From Acetobacter sicerae (lineage in GTDB: Bacteria; Pseudomonadota; Alphaproteobacteria; Acetobacterales; Acetobacteraceae): a stretch of DNA of 64,000 bases. This document shows, piece by piece, positions 47,615 to 57,519 of the stretch (the stretch's first letter is position 1; each line of letters opens with the position of its first letter). The stretch spans positions 1-64,000 of the forward strand of contig NZ_JAAABN010000004.1 in NCBI RefSeq assembly GCF_011516765.1. Reading direction: 5' to 3'. The notes under the pieces are model-generated. The model was not told the origin of the DNA, did no database searches, and saw only the letters and a list, made by a program, of their open reading frames with translations. The translations under genes and the position numbers were made by a program.

Positions 47615-49606
47615 TCAGTTGTCGTCGAGGAACGACCGGAGTTTGCGGCTGCGGCTCGGATGCTTGAGCTTGCGGAGCGCCTTGGCTTCGATCTGACGGA
47701 TACGTTCGCGGGTCACGTTGAACTGCTGCCCGACTTCTTCCAGCGTGTGATCGGTGTTCATGCCGATGCCGAAGCGCATACGCAGGACACGCTCTTCACG
47801 CGGCGTAAGAGAGGCGAGCACACGGGTTGTCGCTTCACGCAGATTGGTCTGGATGGCGGCGTCCAGCGGAATGATGGCCGTCTTGTCCTCGATGAAATCA
47901 CCGAGATGGCTGTCTTCCTCGTCACCAATCGGTGTTTCGAGTGAGATCGGCTCCTTGGCGATCTTGAGAACCTTGCGCACCTTCTCCAGCGGCATACCGA
48001 GCTTTTCGGCCAGTTCTTCCGGCGCGGGCTCACGACCGATCTCATGCAGCATCTGCCGCGAGGTGCGGACCAGCTTGTTGATCGTCTCGATCATGTGGAC
48101 CGGGATACGGATCGTACGGGCCTGATCCGCAATGGAGCGCGTGATGGCCTGACGGATCCACCATGTGGCGTAAGTGGAGAACTTGTAGCCGCGACGATAC
48201 TCGAACTTGTCCACCGCCTTCATCAGGCCGATGTTGCCTTCCTGAATCAGATCGAGGAACTGAAGACCACGGTTGGTATATTTCTTGGCGATGGAGATCA
48301 CGAGACGCAGATTGGCCTCGATCATCTCCTTCTTGGCGCGGGCTGAATCACGCTCGCCACGGGCGACAGTGGCATAGACGCGACGGAATTCACCAACGGA
48401 CAGACCAGTGTCCTGCGCCAGTTCGGCAACCTGCGTCCGCAGGTTATTCATCGTGTCCGTGTGCTTCGTAACAAGGTTTTTCCACCCCTTACCCGGAAGC
48501 GTCGTGATCATGTCCATCCAGCCCGGCTCAAGCTCGTGGCCACGATATTTCAGCAGGAAGTCGTCACGGGAGACTTTGCAGCTTTCCGCCAGCCGGAGCA
48601 TCCTGCCTTCAAAGGCGTTCAGGCTCTGGAACAGCTCCTTGAGCTGCATGACCAGTTCTTCGATCCGGTTGTTGTGCAGATGGACCTGCTCAACTTTCGC
48701 CACCAGCTCCAGTCGAAGCTTCTGATAGTCAGCTTCGATCTTGTCGGTGGTTTCTTCACCCGCCACAAGCGCTTCAAGACGCTTGTCCTGCATTTTCTGC
48801 AGCTTCTCATAAAGCGGCTCGATCTCATCGAACTGCACAAGAATGTCGGGCTTCAGCTTTTCTTCGAGAGCAGACAGGGAAAGACCACTGCCTTCCCCTT
48901 CAGCACCGTCGACTTCCTCTGCTTCCTCAGCATCATCCGTCTCGTCTTCGCTGTTCTCTTCGCCGTCTTCACCCTCGGCTGGAACGCCTTCCGGGCCGTT
49001 CTGGTCAGCCTGCATGGCTTCAAGATCGACAATATCACGCAGCAGCATGTCGCCGACCTTGAGGCGCTCATGCCACGAGATGATGGCGCGGAAAGTAAGC
49101 GGACTCTCGCAGAGCCCACCGATCATCTCGTTCCGGCCAGCCTCGATGCGCTTGGCGATGGCGATTTCGCCCTCACGCGAGAGGAGTTCGACCGACCCCA
49201 TCTCACGCAGGTACATCCGGACCGGATCATCGGTGCGACCAAGGTTTTCGCTGACATTGCCGGTAGCACTTTCCGTGCCGGCCTCGGCTTCAGCCTCTTC
49301 TTCCTCGGCTTCCTCTTCCTCACCCTCGGCGGTCTTTTCAGCCGGAGTCTCGGTCTCGTCGTTATCTTCGTTTTCTACGACCTGAATGCCCATCTCGGAG
49401 AGAATGGCCATGACGTCCTCGATCTGCTCGGAAGACATCTGATCCTGAGGCAGAACCGCATTCAGCTCATCAAACGTGATGTAACCACGCTCGCGGCCCT
49501 TGGCTATCAGACGTTTAACGGCGCCGGAGCGGGTGTCGAGGAGTGCGTTATCTCCGTCCTGTTCACCAGACGTGGTGCTCGTCCCGGCTGCAGTCTTAGT
49601 CGCCAT
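47615..49606 (-). CDS. rpoD: RNA polymerase primary sigma factor (sigma-70)
   Basis: The housekeeping sigma factor of about 663 residues shows region 1.1 at the N-terminus, a long acidic nonconserved region (Glu/Asp runs at about 80-130 and 210-240), region 1.2 ([11 protein letters not shown]) and region 2 ([13 protein letters not shown] and [12 protein letters not shown]). Region 4 includes T-L-E-E-V-G and [10 protein letters not shown]. The start is the ATG at 49606, 45 bases inside the open frame, with GAGGGAG upstream. It follows dnaG, as in the macromolecular synthesis operon. Confidence 0.96.
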   Translation of the reverse strand: MATKTAAGTSTTSGEQDGDNALLDTRSGAVKRLIAKGRERGYITFDELNAVLPQDQMSSEQIEDVMAILSEMGIQVVENEDNDETETPAEKTAEGEEEEAEEEEAEAEAGTESATGNVSENLGRTDDPVRMYLREMGSVELLSREGEIAIAKRIEAGRNEMIGGLCESPLTFRAIISWHERLKVGDMLLRDIVDLEAMQADQNGPEGVPAEGEDGEENSEDETDDAEEAEEVDGAEGEGSGLSLSALEEKLKPDILVQFDEIEPLYEKLQKMQDKRLEALVAGEETTDKIEADYQKLRLELVAKVEQVHLHNNRIEELVMQLKELFQSLNAFEGRMLRLAESCKVSRDDFLLKYRGHELEPGWMDMITTLPGKGWKNLVTKHTDTMNNLRTQVAELAQDTGLSVGEFRRVYATVARGERDSARAKKEMIEANLRLVISIAKKYTNRGLQFLDLIQEGNIGLMKAVDKFEYRRGYKFSTYATWWIRQAITRSIADQARTIRIPVHMIETINKLVRTSRQMLHEIGREPAPEELAEKLGMPLEKVRKVLKIAKEPISLETPIGDEEDSHLGDFIEDKTAIIPLDAAIQTNLREATTRVLASLTPREERVLRMRFGIGMNTDHTLEEVGQQFNVTRERIRQIEAKALRKLKHPSRSRKLRSFLDDN

Positions 49607-49777
49607 CCCTGGATAGTCTCCCTCTGCTCGCTTCCTGCAGAAGGAAGACAAGACAGCTCAATGCATACATAAAGAATTAGGCAGCGTGGAGGTGGTCGAT
49701 CCAACTCCGGAAGTCAAGGCCGCTTCATCAACAAACAGGCAAGTTATCTGTGCGTTGCATCTGCAACACACGATTTC

Positions 49778-51643
49778 TCAACTGAACCCGTCCTCCATCC
49801 GCCGCAACGCCGCCAGCGCGTCGATTCGGGATTTCAGCCTGTCCCACTCTTCGGGGTCCATCCCATTCCTCGTCCAGGCCTCGGTATCCCGCACCACATC
49901 GGCCTCAAACTCCGAGCGATTGACGTTAGCATAAAAATGCCACCATTGCATTTCCGGCGTCTCGTCAGCGGTCGCCGGATCGGGGTCGCGGTCTGCTGTC
50001 GGGCTACAGGAAGCCCTGATTACAGTCTCAGCCTTCTCACTCAACCCCTGAACCGCCAAAACCTGCATCAGTCTTGCATGTATATCTTCCGGATGAAACT
50101 GTCCTTCGGCATCCAGATCGTCTTCCACAAACATCATGATCGCGGAGCGCAGATCGGTCAGGTCCTTCGGTAACGTCAGACGACACCACGCATCCCCGAC
50201 GCGATCAGCCAGCCACGGATAGCGCAGCACCAGATCCGTAAGCTTCTCCAGACTACCCCGATCACCGCTAAAGGGTGTCTCCGCCCGCGCCCCCAGACTG
50301 ATGTCGGGGAGAGCAGGACCGCCCTTCCCTGATCGACCTCCACCATATGCAGGGCGCTTCTGTCGATAGGTCTGAAAAAATCTGTCGAGGAGTGTAGAGC
50401 GATATTCACCACCGAGCGTCTTGTCCTCGATCTTCGCGGCGGCCTGCGTAAGGCGACTACGGAGAGCAGCGCGCTGCTCCGGTGTCGGTTGCGCGGGCGT
50501 GCCTTCGGAAAGAAGATCGAAAAGCATGTCGGCCAGAGGACGGGCCTGCGCGAACAGTCCAGCGACAGCGTCCAGTCCTCGTCGCTGAAGGAGACTGTCG
50601 GGATCCTCGCCTTCGGGAAGCAGGCAGATACGCAGGCCTCGATCGGCGGAGATGAGAGGAAGCGCGGTCTCGGCTGCACGAACGGCGGCGCGACGACCTG
50701 CGGGATCACCGTCAAAGCAGAGGATGGGCGACGGAGTAGCCTGCCAGAGAATTTCGAGCTGCTCGGGCGTCATGGCGGTGCCGAGCGGGGCGACGGCGCC
50801 GTGGAAGCCTGCCTGATGGAGCGCGATAACGTCCATATAACCTTCAACGACGAGCGCCTCGACCGGTGGCGCGCCTCTGGGGCGGGCGGCGCGGAGGGCT
50901 GCACGGGCGCGGTCGAAGCCGAACAGGAGGCGGCGCTTGGAGTAGAGCGCGGTTTCGGGACCGTTGAGGTATTTGGGCTGGCCGTCGCCGAGGATGCGGC
51001 CGCCGAAGGAGACGAGGTCGCCGCGGCGGTCGCGGATGGGGAAGGTCACGCGGTTCCAGAACAACTCGCCTTTGGGGCGTCCCTGCTCATCAAGGCGCAT
51101 GAGGCCAGCTTCGGCCATGGCTTCCGGAGTGATGCCCTGCGGCTTGAGGGCATCCACGAGGGCGTTGCGGCGGTCGCTGGCCCAACCGAGACCAAAGGCG
51201 GCGATGGTCTCGTCGGTGAGGCCGCGTCGGCGGAGGTAGTCTAGGCCGGGGCGTCCGGCGGGCTGGTGCAGGTCGTGGGCGTAGATGCGCTGCGCGGCTT
51301 CGAGCACGTCGCCAAGGGTTTTCTGGCGGGCGGCTTCCTCGCGGGCCTGAGGGCTGGGTTTGGGAACGCTGAGTCCCGCCTCCCCGGCGAGGGTTTCCAC
51401 AGCTTCAGGAAAGCCCTTCCCTTCAATCTGCATGACGAAGGAGATGGCGTCACCGTGCGCGCCGCATCCGAAGCAGTGGAAATGGTCGTCGTAGACGTAG
51501 AAGGACGGGGTTTTCTCGCCGTGGAAGGGGCAGCACCCCTTCCAGTTTCGGCCAGAGCGCGTGAGCTTGACGCGACGAGCGATCAGGGGCGCAAGTGGGG
51601 TTCTCGCGCGGAGTTCGTCGAGGAAGGCGGCGTCAAGGCTCAT
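49778..51643 (-). CDS. dnaG: DNA primase
   Basis: The 621-residue primase makes RNA primers for replication. The N-terminal zinc-ribbon ligands are C38, H41, C57 and C60 (C-P-F-H and C-F-G-C). The catalytic TOPRIM domain carries V-V-E-G-Y-M-D-V with D-G-D-P-A-G later, and the C-terminal helicase-interacting domain follows. It lies 11 bases after the yqeY-like gene and before rpoD, so the three form the replication/translation/transcription block known in many bacteria. The ribosome binding site is poor. Confidence 0.96.
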   Translation of the reverse strand: MSLDAAFLDELRARTPLAPLIARRVKLTRSGRNWKGCCPFHGEKTPSFYVYDDHFHCFGCGAHGDAISFVMQIEGKGFPEAVETLAGEAGLSVPKPSPQAREEAARQKTLGDVLEAAQRIYAHDLHQPAGRPGLDYLRRRGLTDETIAAFGLGWASDRRNALVDALKPQGITPEAMAEAGLMRLDEQGRPKGELFWNRVTFPIRDRRGDLVSFGGRILGDGQPKYLNGPETALYSKRRLLFGFDRARAALRAARPRGAPPVEALVVEGYMDVIALHQAGFHGAVAPLGTAMTPEQLEILWQATPSPILCFDGDPAGRRAAVRAAETALPLISADRGLRICLLPEGEDPDSLLQRRGLDAVAGLFAQARPLADMLFDLLSEGTPAQPTPEQRAALRSRLTQAAAKIEDKTLGGEYRSTLLDRFFQTYRQKRPAYGGGRSGKGGPALPDISLGARAETPFSGDRGSLEKLTDLVLRYPWLADRVGDAWCRLTLPKDLTDLRSAIMMFVEDDLDAEGQFHPEDIHARLMQVLAVQGLSEKAETVIRASCSPTADRDPDPATADETPEMQWWHFYANVNRSEFEADVVRDTEAWTRNGMDPEEWDRLKSRIDALAALRRMEDGFS

Positions 51644-51654
51644 GCGACCATGAT

Positions 51655-52116
51655 TTAGGCGGAGAGAGCGGCCTTGACGAGACCATTTGCACGGCCGAGG
51701 TCGAGGGATGCGCCGAATTTGGATTTCAGGGCGCCCATGACCTTGCCCATGTCCTTCATGGTTGTTGCGCCAGCCTCAGCGATGGCGGCTTCGACAGCGG
51801 CCTTCAGCGCGGCTTCGTCCATTTCCGGCGGCAGGAATTCGCGAATGACTTCGATTTCGTGCTGTTCCTTTTCGGCAAGGTCTTCCCGACCACCTTCAAG
51901 GTACATTTTCACTGATTCCTGCCGCGACTTGACCATGCTGCGGAGCGTAGAGGTGATGTCGTCATCCGAGAGCGCCTCCTTGCCCTGCCCGCGCGCAGCG
52001 ATGTCGGCATCCTTGATTTTCGCGCCAATCATGCGGAGCGTGGTGACGCGCTCTTTCTGACCGGCCTTCATGGCAGTCTTCGTTTCGTCAGCGATGCGGG
52101 CACGGATATCGGTCAT
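51655..52116 (-). CDS. GatB/YqeY-domain protein
   Basis: The 153-residue product matches the YqeY family: an N-terminal helical part (K-T-A-M-K-A-G-Q-K-E-R-V-T-T-L-R-M), a middle segment R-E-F-L-P-P-E-M-D-E, and the C-terminal M-K-D-M-G-K-V-M-G-A-L-K. The domain is shared with the tail of GatB and may bind tRNA. Function is not established. The start is the ATG at 52116 with GGAGG eight bases upstream, 15 bases inside the open frame. It is probably the first gene of the dnaG-rpoD transcript. Confidence 0.9.
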   Translation of the reverse strand: MTDIRARIADETKTAMKAGQKERVTTLRMIGAKIKDADIAARGQGKEALSDDDITSTLRSMVKSRQESVKMYLEGGREDLAEKEQHEIEVIREFLPPEMDEAALKAAVEAAIAEAGATTMKDMGKVMGALKSKFGASLDLGRANGLVKAALSA

Positions 52117-52362
52117 GGCACGAGCCTCCAATAGAGTGGATCAGATGCAGGGGGTGTCTCCCTTATTCGCAGGCTGGTCAAGCCAAACTGGTTCAAGGCA
52201 GCCTGCCTTCCGGACGCGCTTTCCAAGGTAGAGGCCTATGCCTCACACTCACCTGACAGCAAGCGCATCTGAAACAGGGATTTGAATAGCACCCAAATTA
52301 TCAGGCTATAGAAGGATAAATTTACAAAAACAGATCATTTAACCAATTACAAATTCAGATAT

Positions 52363-53346
52363 TCACTTACCAATACGGCTTCCTTTTATGATCTCGTCGA
52401 CGAACATATTTATTATTCTGTTTTTCTCATCTATCGTTCTAAACGCCACATAATGCTTTGATGAAAATTTATATATATCACGCTTGATGGCCCGCATCTG
52501 CTTACTTCTGACATAAGGAAGCGCTGCCTGCTCAGGCAGAAATCCGATGAAACTTCCTGACAGAATCATCATCAGTTGCGCCTCCATATGCACAATGCTG
52601 CCACTGGCGCGTGGATGCCGGATACGCTGAAGATCCTCAAGCTTGCGATAGGCCCTTACGGAAAACCGGGCCTGATCAATCATGTCTTTCGAAATATCAG
52701 CATCTTTTGTGCCAAAGAACGGATGCTGGTTGCCGCAATATAAAGCGTGCGGCTCCTCACAAAGCTCCACATACTGCACGCCGGGAGCGTGACGGGCGAA
52801 AGGCCCCACCACGACATCGCGCGTTCCGTCCGCCACCTGAAGCTCAAGATCCTGCGGCACCCCCAATCGCAGATCAATATGGATATTGGGGATTTGAGCC
52901 ACCACGCGCGCCAATACATGCTGAAGCGCCATCTCAGGACTATTTATGATTCCTCCGATTGTGCCAATCCGCAGTCTCCCCCCCAATTCAGTTGGAGCCT
53001 GACTGATCCGGGATTGGAAAGTGTCGATACTTTCAAAAAGATCCTGAATTGCCTCGACTGTCTCCTCCCCCAGAGGCGTCAGTCGAAAGCCCTTGCGCCC
53101 CCGAAGACACAGCGCGCCGCCCAGTCGCTGCTCCAGCGCGGCCAGATGGGTGCTCAATGTGGACTGGCTGAGATTGAGGGTTATCTGGGCAGCCGAAAAG
53201 CTGCCCGTTTCTGCGAGTGTCGCAAAAACCCGCAAGAGGCGCAGATCAATATTGTCGAACCGCCGCATCCTCGTAGCGCCAGGAGCAGCCTGCTTTTTTG
53301 GGGCAGGCGGGAGGGAATGCGCCGATGGAGGGCGTTTAGGACTCAT
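52363..53346 (-). CDS. LysR-family regulator of the guanidino-type operon
   Basis: The 327-residue protein has an N-terminal winged helix-turn-helix (L-R-V-F-A-T-L-A-E-T-G-S-F-S-A-A-Q near residue 37-53, then Q-S-T-L-S-T-H-L-A-A-L-E) and a LysR-type ligand-binding domain. It is the last gene of the minus-strand cluster; its ATG lies inside the end of the ureohydrolase gene (10-base overlap), so it is translated with the operon it probably controls. The first 26 residues precede the conserved start, and M-R-R-F-D at 53268 is another possible start. LysR genes are more often divergent from their targets; co-transcription at the end points to autoregulation. Confidence 0.85.
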   Translation of the reverse strand: MSPKRPPSAHSLPPAPKKQAAPGATRMRRFDNIDLRLLRVFATLAETGSFSAAQITLNLSQSTLSTHLAALEQRLGGALCLRGRKGFRLTPLGEETVEAIQDLFESIDTFQSRISQAPTELGGRLRIGTIGGIINSPEMALQHVLARVVAQIPNIHIDLRLGVPQDLELQVADGTRDVVVGPFARHAPGVQYVELCEEPHALYCGNQHPFFGTKDADISKDMIDQARFSVRAYRKLEDLQRIRHPRASGSIVHMEAQLMMILSGSFIGFLPEQAALPYVRSKQMRAIKRDIYKFSSKHYVAFRTIDEKNRIINMFVDEIIKGSRIGK

Positions 53347-54298
53347 GCTTCCTGAAATACAGGATGCGTCCGATAAAATTAAGCAGCAATTGCGCCGCCA
53401 GTATGGGCGTTATTTTGGCAGGATCGTAATCGGGCGCGACCTCCACCAGATCAATCCCGGCGACATGGCCTCTTTCCGCCAGAGCCGCAAGCAGTTCCAG
53501 TATTTCATAATACAGGAAGCCACCATGACTTGGCGTGCCTGTTCCGGGAGCAATGGATGGGTCGAAAGCATCAATGTCGATGGAAAGATAATAGTTCACA
53601 CCAGCAGGAATACGTTCAAGCAGGGCTTCCAGCCCCATCTTGCGCACCTGTCGCACGCTGAGAATATCCGAGCCGAACTCCCGCGCATCTTCATATCCTT
53701 CGCGCGCTGTGGAAGACACGTTACGGATACCGATCTGCGTCATGCCGGTGATGTAAGACTGTTCTGCGGCACGACGCATCGGATTACCGTGACCATGACG
53801 AACCCCCTGCCGCTCATCCACGAAGTCGAGATGTGCATCGATCTGGATAAGATGCATCGGGGGTTGATCATCGAACGCCCGGATGCAGGGGATGTTGATG
53901 GAATGATCGCCACCCAGCACGATCGGTAGCGCCCCCGCGGCCAGGATGGCGCGAACACCTGCTTCAATGTTCGCGTGGCTCCGCTCCGTATCCGTATGCA
54001 CGATATCGGCATCGCCTATATCGACAATGCGCCCTCCGGTTCCATCAAGATAAACCCGGTCATCTTCATGATCGTAGGCACCGGCATGGCCGAAGGCGAA
54101 GAGGGTCGAAGCCTCCCGAATGCTGCGGGGACCAAAGCGGGTTCCACTGCGCCACTGGGTGCCGCAGTCGAAAGGCGCGCCCATGATGGCGACGTCCGCA
54201 TCGATGGCGGACCAGTCCGTCTGTATCGGATATTTTCCGAAGCTGCATATGCCGACAAAAGGCAGATCAAGGCGGCCGCTGTCGTAGCCGTTTTTCAT
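53336..54298 (-). CDS. ureohydrolase (agmatinase-like), copy B
   Basis: The 320-residue product belongs to the arginase/agmatinase superfamily, which hydrolyses guanidino groups to urea and an amine with a two-metal centre. The ligand motifs are complete: G-G-D-H (H132), D-A-H-L-D (D154, H156, D158) and S-I-D-I-D (D241, D243). It differs from copy A in its long N-terminus and in the G-H-G-N-P-M-R-R segment, which replaces H-G-T-P-F-R-R in the substrate region. It starts with an ATGA overlap to copy A's stop. The substrate may be agmatine, a guanidino acid or guanidine; sequence alone does not say. Confidence 0.85.
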   Translation of the reverse strand: MKNGYDSGRLDLPFVGICSFGKYPIQTDWSAIDADVAIMGAPFDCGTQWRSGTRFGPRSIREASTLFAFGHAGAYDHEDDRVYLDGTGGRIVDIGDADIVHTDTERSHANIEAGVRAILAAGALPIVLGGDHSINIPCIRAFDDQPPMHLIQIDAHLDFVDERQGVRHGHGNPMRRAAEQSYITGMTQIGIRNVSSTAREGYEDAREFGSDILSVRQVRKMGLEALLERIPAGVNYYLSIDIDAFDPSIAPGTGTPSHGGFLYYEILELLAALAERGHVAGIDLVEVAPDYDPAKITPILAAQLLLNFIGRILYFRKHES

Positions 54299-55245
54299 GC
54301 CTTCTCTCCTGCCGCGACAGCACAAAGCAGCTCAAACATCATGGTCGCACCGGCAAGAGATGTAATGCCTCCTACATCGAATGGGGGAGACACCTCCACG
54401 ACATCGGCGCCAATGATATCGAGACCATTGAGACCGCGGACCATCTTCTGTGCTTCACGCATCAGAAAACCTCCAGCTTCCGGCGTGCCTGTGCCTGGAG
54501 CAACCGAAGGATCAAGACAGTCAATATCGAACGACACATAAACGGGGCCGTCACCTACGCGCTCACGAATGGCGCGGATGATGCCGTCCGGCCCAAGGTC
54601 CACCGCCTCATCCATGAGGATCAGGCGGAACCCGGCTTCACGAGCGAAATCGTAATCCGTTGGAGAATACAGCGAGCCGCGCAGACCGATCTGAAGCGTC
54701 CGGCTGCTGTCGATCAGCCCCTCCTCCACCGCACGCCGGAAAGGAGTGCCGTGAGTATAACGGTTTTTCCCGAAATAGGCGTCACCGGTGTCGGTATGAC
54801 TGTCGAAGTGGATCAGCCCGACAGGACGCTCAGCCGCAAGGCCACGCAGGATAGGCAAACTGACAAGATGGTCGCCACCCGCCGTGATGGGCACCGCACC
54901 TGCGGCCGCAATGGCAGCGTAATGCGCGGTGATCATGTCCAGACACTCCGTCACATTGAACGGATTGACCGGGCAATCTCCGATATCAGCCACATTAAGC
55001 GACTGATATGGAGCGATCCCGTTGGCATTGACCTGCCGCATCATGGACGAGGCGTTCCGCATTTCACGCGGACCATGGCGCGCACCGGAACGGTTGGTTG
55101 TGCCGCCGTCATAGGGAATACCAGTAAAAACGACGTCATACCCATCAGCGCTGCTGGCCAGCGGGAGACGCATGAAGGTCGGCACCCCTGCAAAACGGGG
55201 CACCTGACTGGCGTCGATCACATGGGTTTCACCGTGATGCGTCAT
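54295..55245 (-). CDS. ureohydrolase (guanidinobutyrase/agmatinase-like), copy A
   Basis: The 316-residue product is of the arginase/agmatinase superfamily and resembles guanidinobutyrase and guanidinopropionase of Pseudomonas in overall pattern, as I recall those sequences (V-P-R-F-A-G-x-x-T-F-M-R-L-P near the start, L-N-V-A-D-I-G-D, then H-G-T-P-F-R-R-A-V-E-E-G-L). Metal ligands are G-G-D-H (H126), D-S-H-T-D (D148, H150, D152) and S-F-D-I-D (D240, D242). It would cut a guanidino compound to urea and an amine. Its start overlaps the creatininase stop by four bases. Confidence 0.86.
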   Translation of the reverse strand: MTHHGETHVIDASQVPRFAGVPTFMRLPLASSADGYDVVFTGIPYDGGTTNRSGARHGPREMRNASSMMRQVNANGIAPYQSLNVADIGDCPVNPFNVTECLDMITAHYAAIAAAGAVPITAGGDHLVSLPILRGLAAERPVGLIHFDSHTDTGDAYFGKNRYTHGTPFRRAVEEGLIDSSRTLQIGLRGSLYSPTDYDFAREAGFRLILMDEAVDLGPDGIIRAIRERVGDGPVYVSFDIDCLDPSVAPGTGTPEAGGFLMREAQKMVRGLNGLDIIGADVVEVSPPFDVGGITSLAGATMMFELLCAVAAGEKA

Positions 55246-56015
55246 AGTCCGAACTCCTTGCTGATGGCTTCCGCCAACAGACGTGTGTGATCATCCATCA
55301 GCCACTGCCCTTTTTCGGCCGTGGAACCCTGCGCTCTGGCCAGCACGCCGGAGGGAGGAACAAAATCCGCTCGCAGCGGCCAGCGGTCATAGGGTGGGAA
55401 TGTAGCGGGTCCGTCATTGGGGACCTTGTTCATATCAACCAGATCGTCGCGCACGAGCAGCATCAGCGAAGTTTCGAGCAGGCTTGCATGCTCAAGTTCC
55501 GTGCCGGGAAATCCTTCCGGAAACAGACGATCAAGCGTCGCGCGTTCGACGAAATCCCAGTATTCCAGACGCATGGCGGTGAGACCTTCGATCCCGTCGC
55601 GTCGGACATCACGCATGGCGAGATCGAGACCTTCCACGGCAGGCCATGCATTTTCGAAATGACCGTTCACGAGAACGATCCGTTTGACACCATGATGCGC
55701 CAGCCGACACACGATATCGCGGATGACGAGGGTGAGCGTATTGGCATCCAGCCCGATTGTGCCGGGAAAATGCTCGCCACCGCCTGAACGGGGCTGCGAT
55801 TTGTAGCCGTAAGGCAGCGTCGGGGCGACCAGCCCGCCCACCTTTTCCGCCACACGTTCGGCGACGGCCGTGGGAAGGACCTGATCAACATTCAGCGGCA
55901 GATGCGGGCCGTGCTGTTCCGTGGCGCCGATCGGCAGGAACACCACGGGATTCTCCGCCACACGGGCAGCGAAATCTGGCCATGTGAGTTCAGCAAGTTT
56001 GACAGTTCTGGACAT
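55242..56015 (-). CDS. creatininase-family amidohydrolase
   Basis: The 257-residue metal hydrolase aligns closely with Pseudomonas putida creatininase as I recall its sequence. Shared features include the metal ligands E33, H35, D44, H119 and E121, the G-G-G-E-H-F-P-G-T loop, the E-Y-W-D-F-V segment and a conserved C-terminal half. Creatininase opens the cyclic amide of creatinine. Two active-site aromatic positions differ: Y121 is F120, and the lid residue W174 is T172. The substrate may therefore be another cyclic guanidino or related amide. The ATG at 56015 has GGAGG eleven bases upstream; the frame is open to 56201. It lies between the dehydrogenases and ureohydrolases. Confidence 0.85.
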   Translation of the reverse strand: MSRTVKLAELTWPDFAARVAENPVVFLPIGATEQHGPHLPLNVDQVLPTAVAERVAEKVGGLVAPTLPYGYKSQPRSGGGEHFPGTIGLDANTLTLVIRDIVCRLAHHGVKRIVLVNGHFENAWPAVEGLDLAMRDVRRDGIEGLTAMRLEYWDFVERATLDRLFPEGFPGTELEHASLLETSLMLLVRDDLVDMNKVPNDGPATFPPYDRWPLRADFVPPSGVLARAQGSTAEKGQWLMDDHTRLLAEAISKEFGL

Positions 56016-56046
56016 GATGGACTGAAGCCTCCTAACGGAAAGCAGG

Positions 56047-56757
56047 TCAGTGCATGGCGGCGCCGCCATCCACGTTAAGGCACTGGCCGGTGATGAAGGA
56101 TGCGTCCTCAGACGCGAGAAAGAGAGCAACCCGGGCAATTTCCTCAGGTCGTCCGATGCGCCCCAGCGGATTGGAAAGATCCTGAGCCTGTGTGGCGGCA
56201 TCCTGCTGGGCGAAATTCAGCAGTGGTGTATCGACTGGTCCGGGCGCGATGGCGTTCACCCGGATGCGGGGCGCAAGTTCACGCGCCCATGAACGCGTCA
56301 TCGACAGGGTCGCTCCCTTGGTTGCGCAGTACGCCGAAGCCCCGGCACGTCCGAGATAGGCCAATTCGGACGCGATATTGAGAATACAGCTACCTTCACC
56401 CATGAACGGCAGAGCGCACTGTGTGACCAGAAAGGGCGCGCGCAGATTGACTGCCAGCGTAAGATCGAGTGCTTCACTGGTTAAATCCTGAAGCGTTTCT
56501 TCGATCATGATACCAGCGCAGTTGACCAGAACGTCGATCCGGTTTTCCAGATGCGCCGCGGCGTTCCTGACGCCTTTTTGCAGAGCTGCGACATCTGTCA
56601 GATCGACTTCCAGACCATCAAGCCCCTCAACAGGTGCTTTACGATCCAGGCCGATCACATTGGCCCCAGCCACTGACCACGCCTGCGCAATGGCAAGCCC
56701 GATCCCTGACGAAGCTCCTGTCACAAGAACATGCTGATGTGAGGACTGTATTTTCAT
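56047..56757 (-). CDS. short-chain dehydrogenase/reductase
   Basis: The 236-residue classical SDR has T-G-A-S-S-G-I-G for the coenzyme, an Asp after the second strand (L-D-R-K) that favours NAD, N-C-A-G, and the catalytic Ser and Y-C-A-T-K. It is six bases downstream of another SDR gene and 31 bases upstream of the creatininase gene. It would oxidise or reduce an alcohol or carbonyl intermediate in the cluster's pathway. Which intermediate is unknown. The ribosome binding site is plain but not strong. Confidence 0.85.
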   Translation of the reverse strand: MKIQSSHQHVLVTGASSGIGLAIAQAWSVAGANVIGLDRKAPVEGLDGLEVDLTDVAALQKGVRNAAAHLENRIDVLVNCAGIMIEETLQDLTSEALDLTLAVNLRAPFLVTQCALPFMGEGSCILNIASELAYLGRAGASAYCATKGATLSMTRSWARELAPRIRVNAIAPGPVDTPLLNFAQQDAATQAQDLSNPLGRIGRPEEIARVALFLASEDASFITGQCLNVDGGAAMH

Positions 56758-56763
56758 TGGAAC

Positions 56764-57519
56764 CTACAGGGGATATTCGCCGCGATCGATCTGGATCGTC
56801 TGGCCGGTGATGCTTGCTGCGAGGGGAGACGCAAGAAACAGATAGGTATCCGCCACATCCGACGCCGTCATGAGGCCCGGAAGAGCCTGAGCTGCGATAA
56901 TGTCGTTCAGACAGCCATCTTCGCTTTTCCCGCTCCGTTCCGACATCGTCGCCAGAGAGCGCATGGCGGCCTCCGTGCGCACCCAGCCCGGCGCTACGGC
57001 ATTGACGCGAATACCCTGCGCCCCAAGCTCAAGCGCCCAGGTTTTTGTCAGACCGATGATGGCGTGTTTGGAAGCGACATAGGCGCCAAAAAGCGGCTCC
57101 GCTACACGGCCCCAGATCGACGCCGTGTTGATGACAGCCCCCCCAGCCCGCATGAGAGGACGCACCAGACGCGTGACATGATAGGTGCCGACGACATTGG
57201 TGTGGATGACCCGCTCAAACATCGCGACGGTTTCGGCGTCCTGACTCTCCAGCGGGGTCAGCCGTTCAAGCCCGGCATTATTGATCAGCACGTCGATCGG
57301 TCCGTGATCGCGCAACCCTTCAGCTATGGCAGACGCGTTTCCGATATCTGCTTTTACAGCCTTCCCACTGAGAGAGGCGGCCACATCGAAAATCGCATCG
57401 TCGTTAGCGAGAAGTGTCAGGGATGCCCCTGCGCGCGCGAAAGCCTGCGCCACGCCGAGGCCGATCCCCCGGCTTGCTCCCGTGATGAAAACGGACTTTT
57501 TCGAAAAATCCATCATCAT
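56764..57519 (-). CDS. short-chain dehydrogenase/reductase
   Basis: The 251-residue classical SDR has T-G-A-S-R-G-I-G, N-N-A-G, the catalytic S-I-W-G with Y-V-A-S-K and a late A-P-G-W-V-R-T-E segment. It is clearly different from the SDR that follows, so the pair would act on different intermediates. The Asn-Asp after the second strand suggests NAD use. The start overlaps the transporter ATPase stop (ATG at 57519, or the third ATG at 57513), so it belongs to the operon. Confidence 0.85.
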   Translation of the reverse strand: MMMDFSKKSVFITGASRGIGLGVAQAFARAGASLTLLANDDAIFDVAASLSGKAVKADIGNASAIAEGLRDHGPIDVLINNAGLERLTPLESQDAETVAMFERVIHTNVVGTYHVTRLVRPLMRAGGAVINTASIWGRVAEPLFGAYVASKHAIIGLTKTWALELGAQGIRVNAVAPGWVRTEAAMRSLATMSERSGKSEDGCLNDIIAAQALPGLMTASDVADTYLFLASPLAASITGQTIQIDRGEYPL

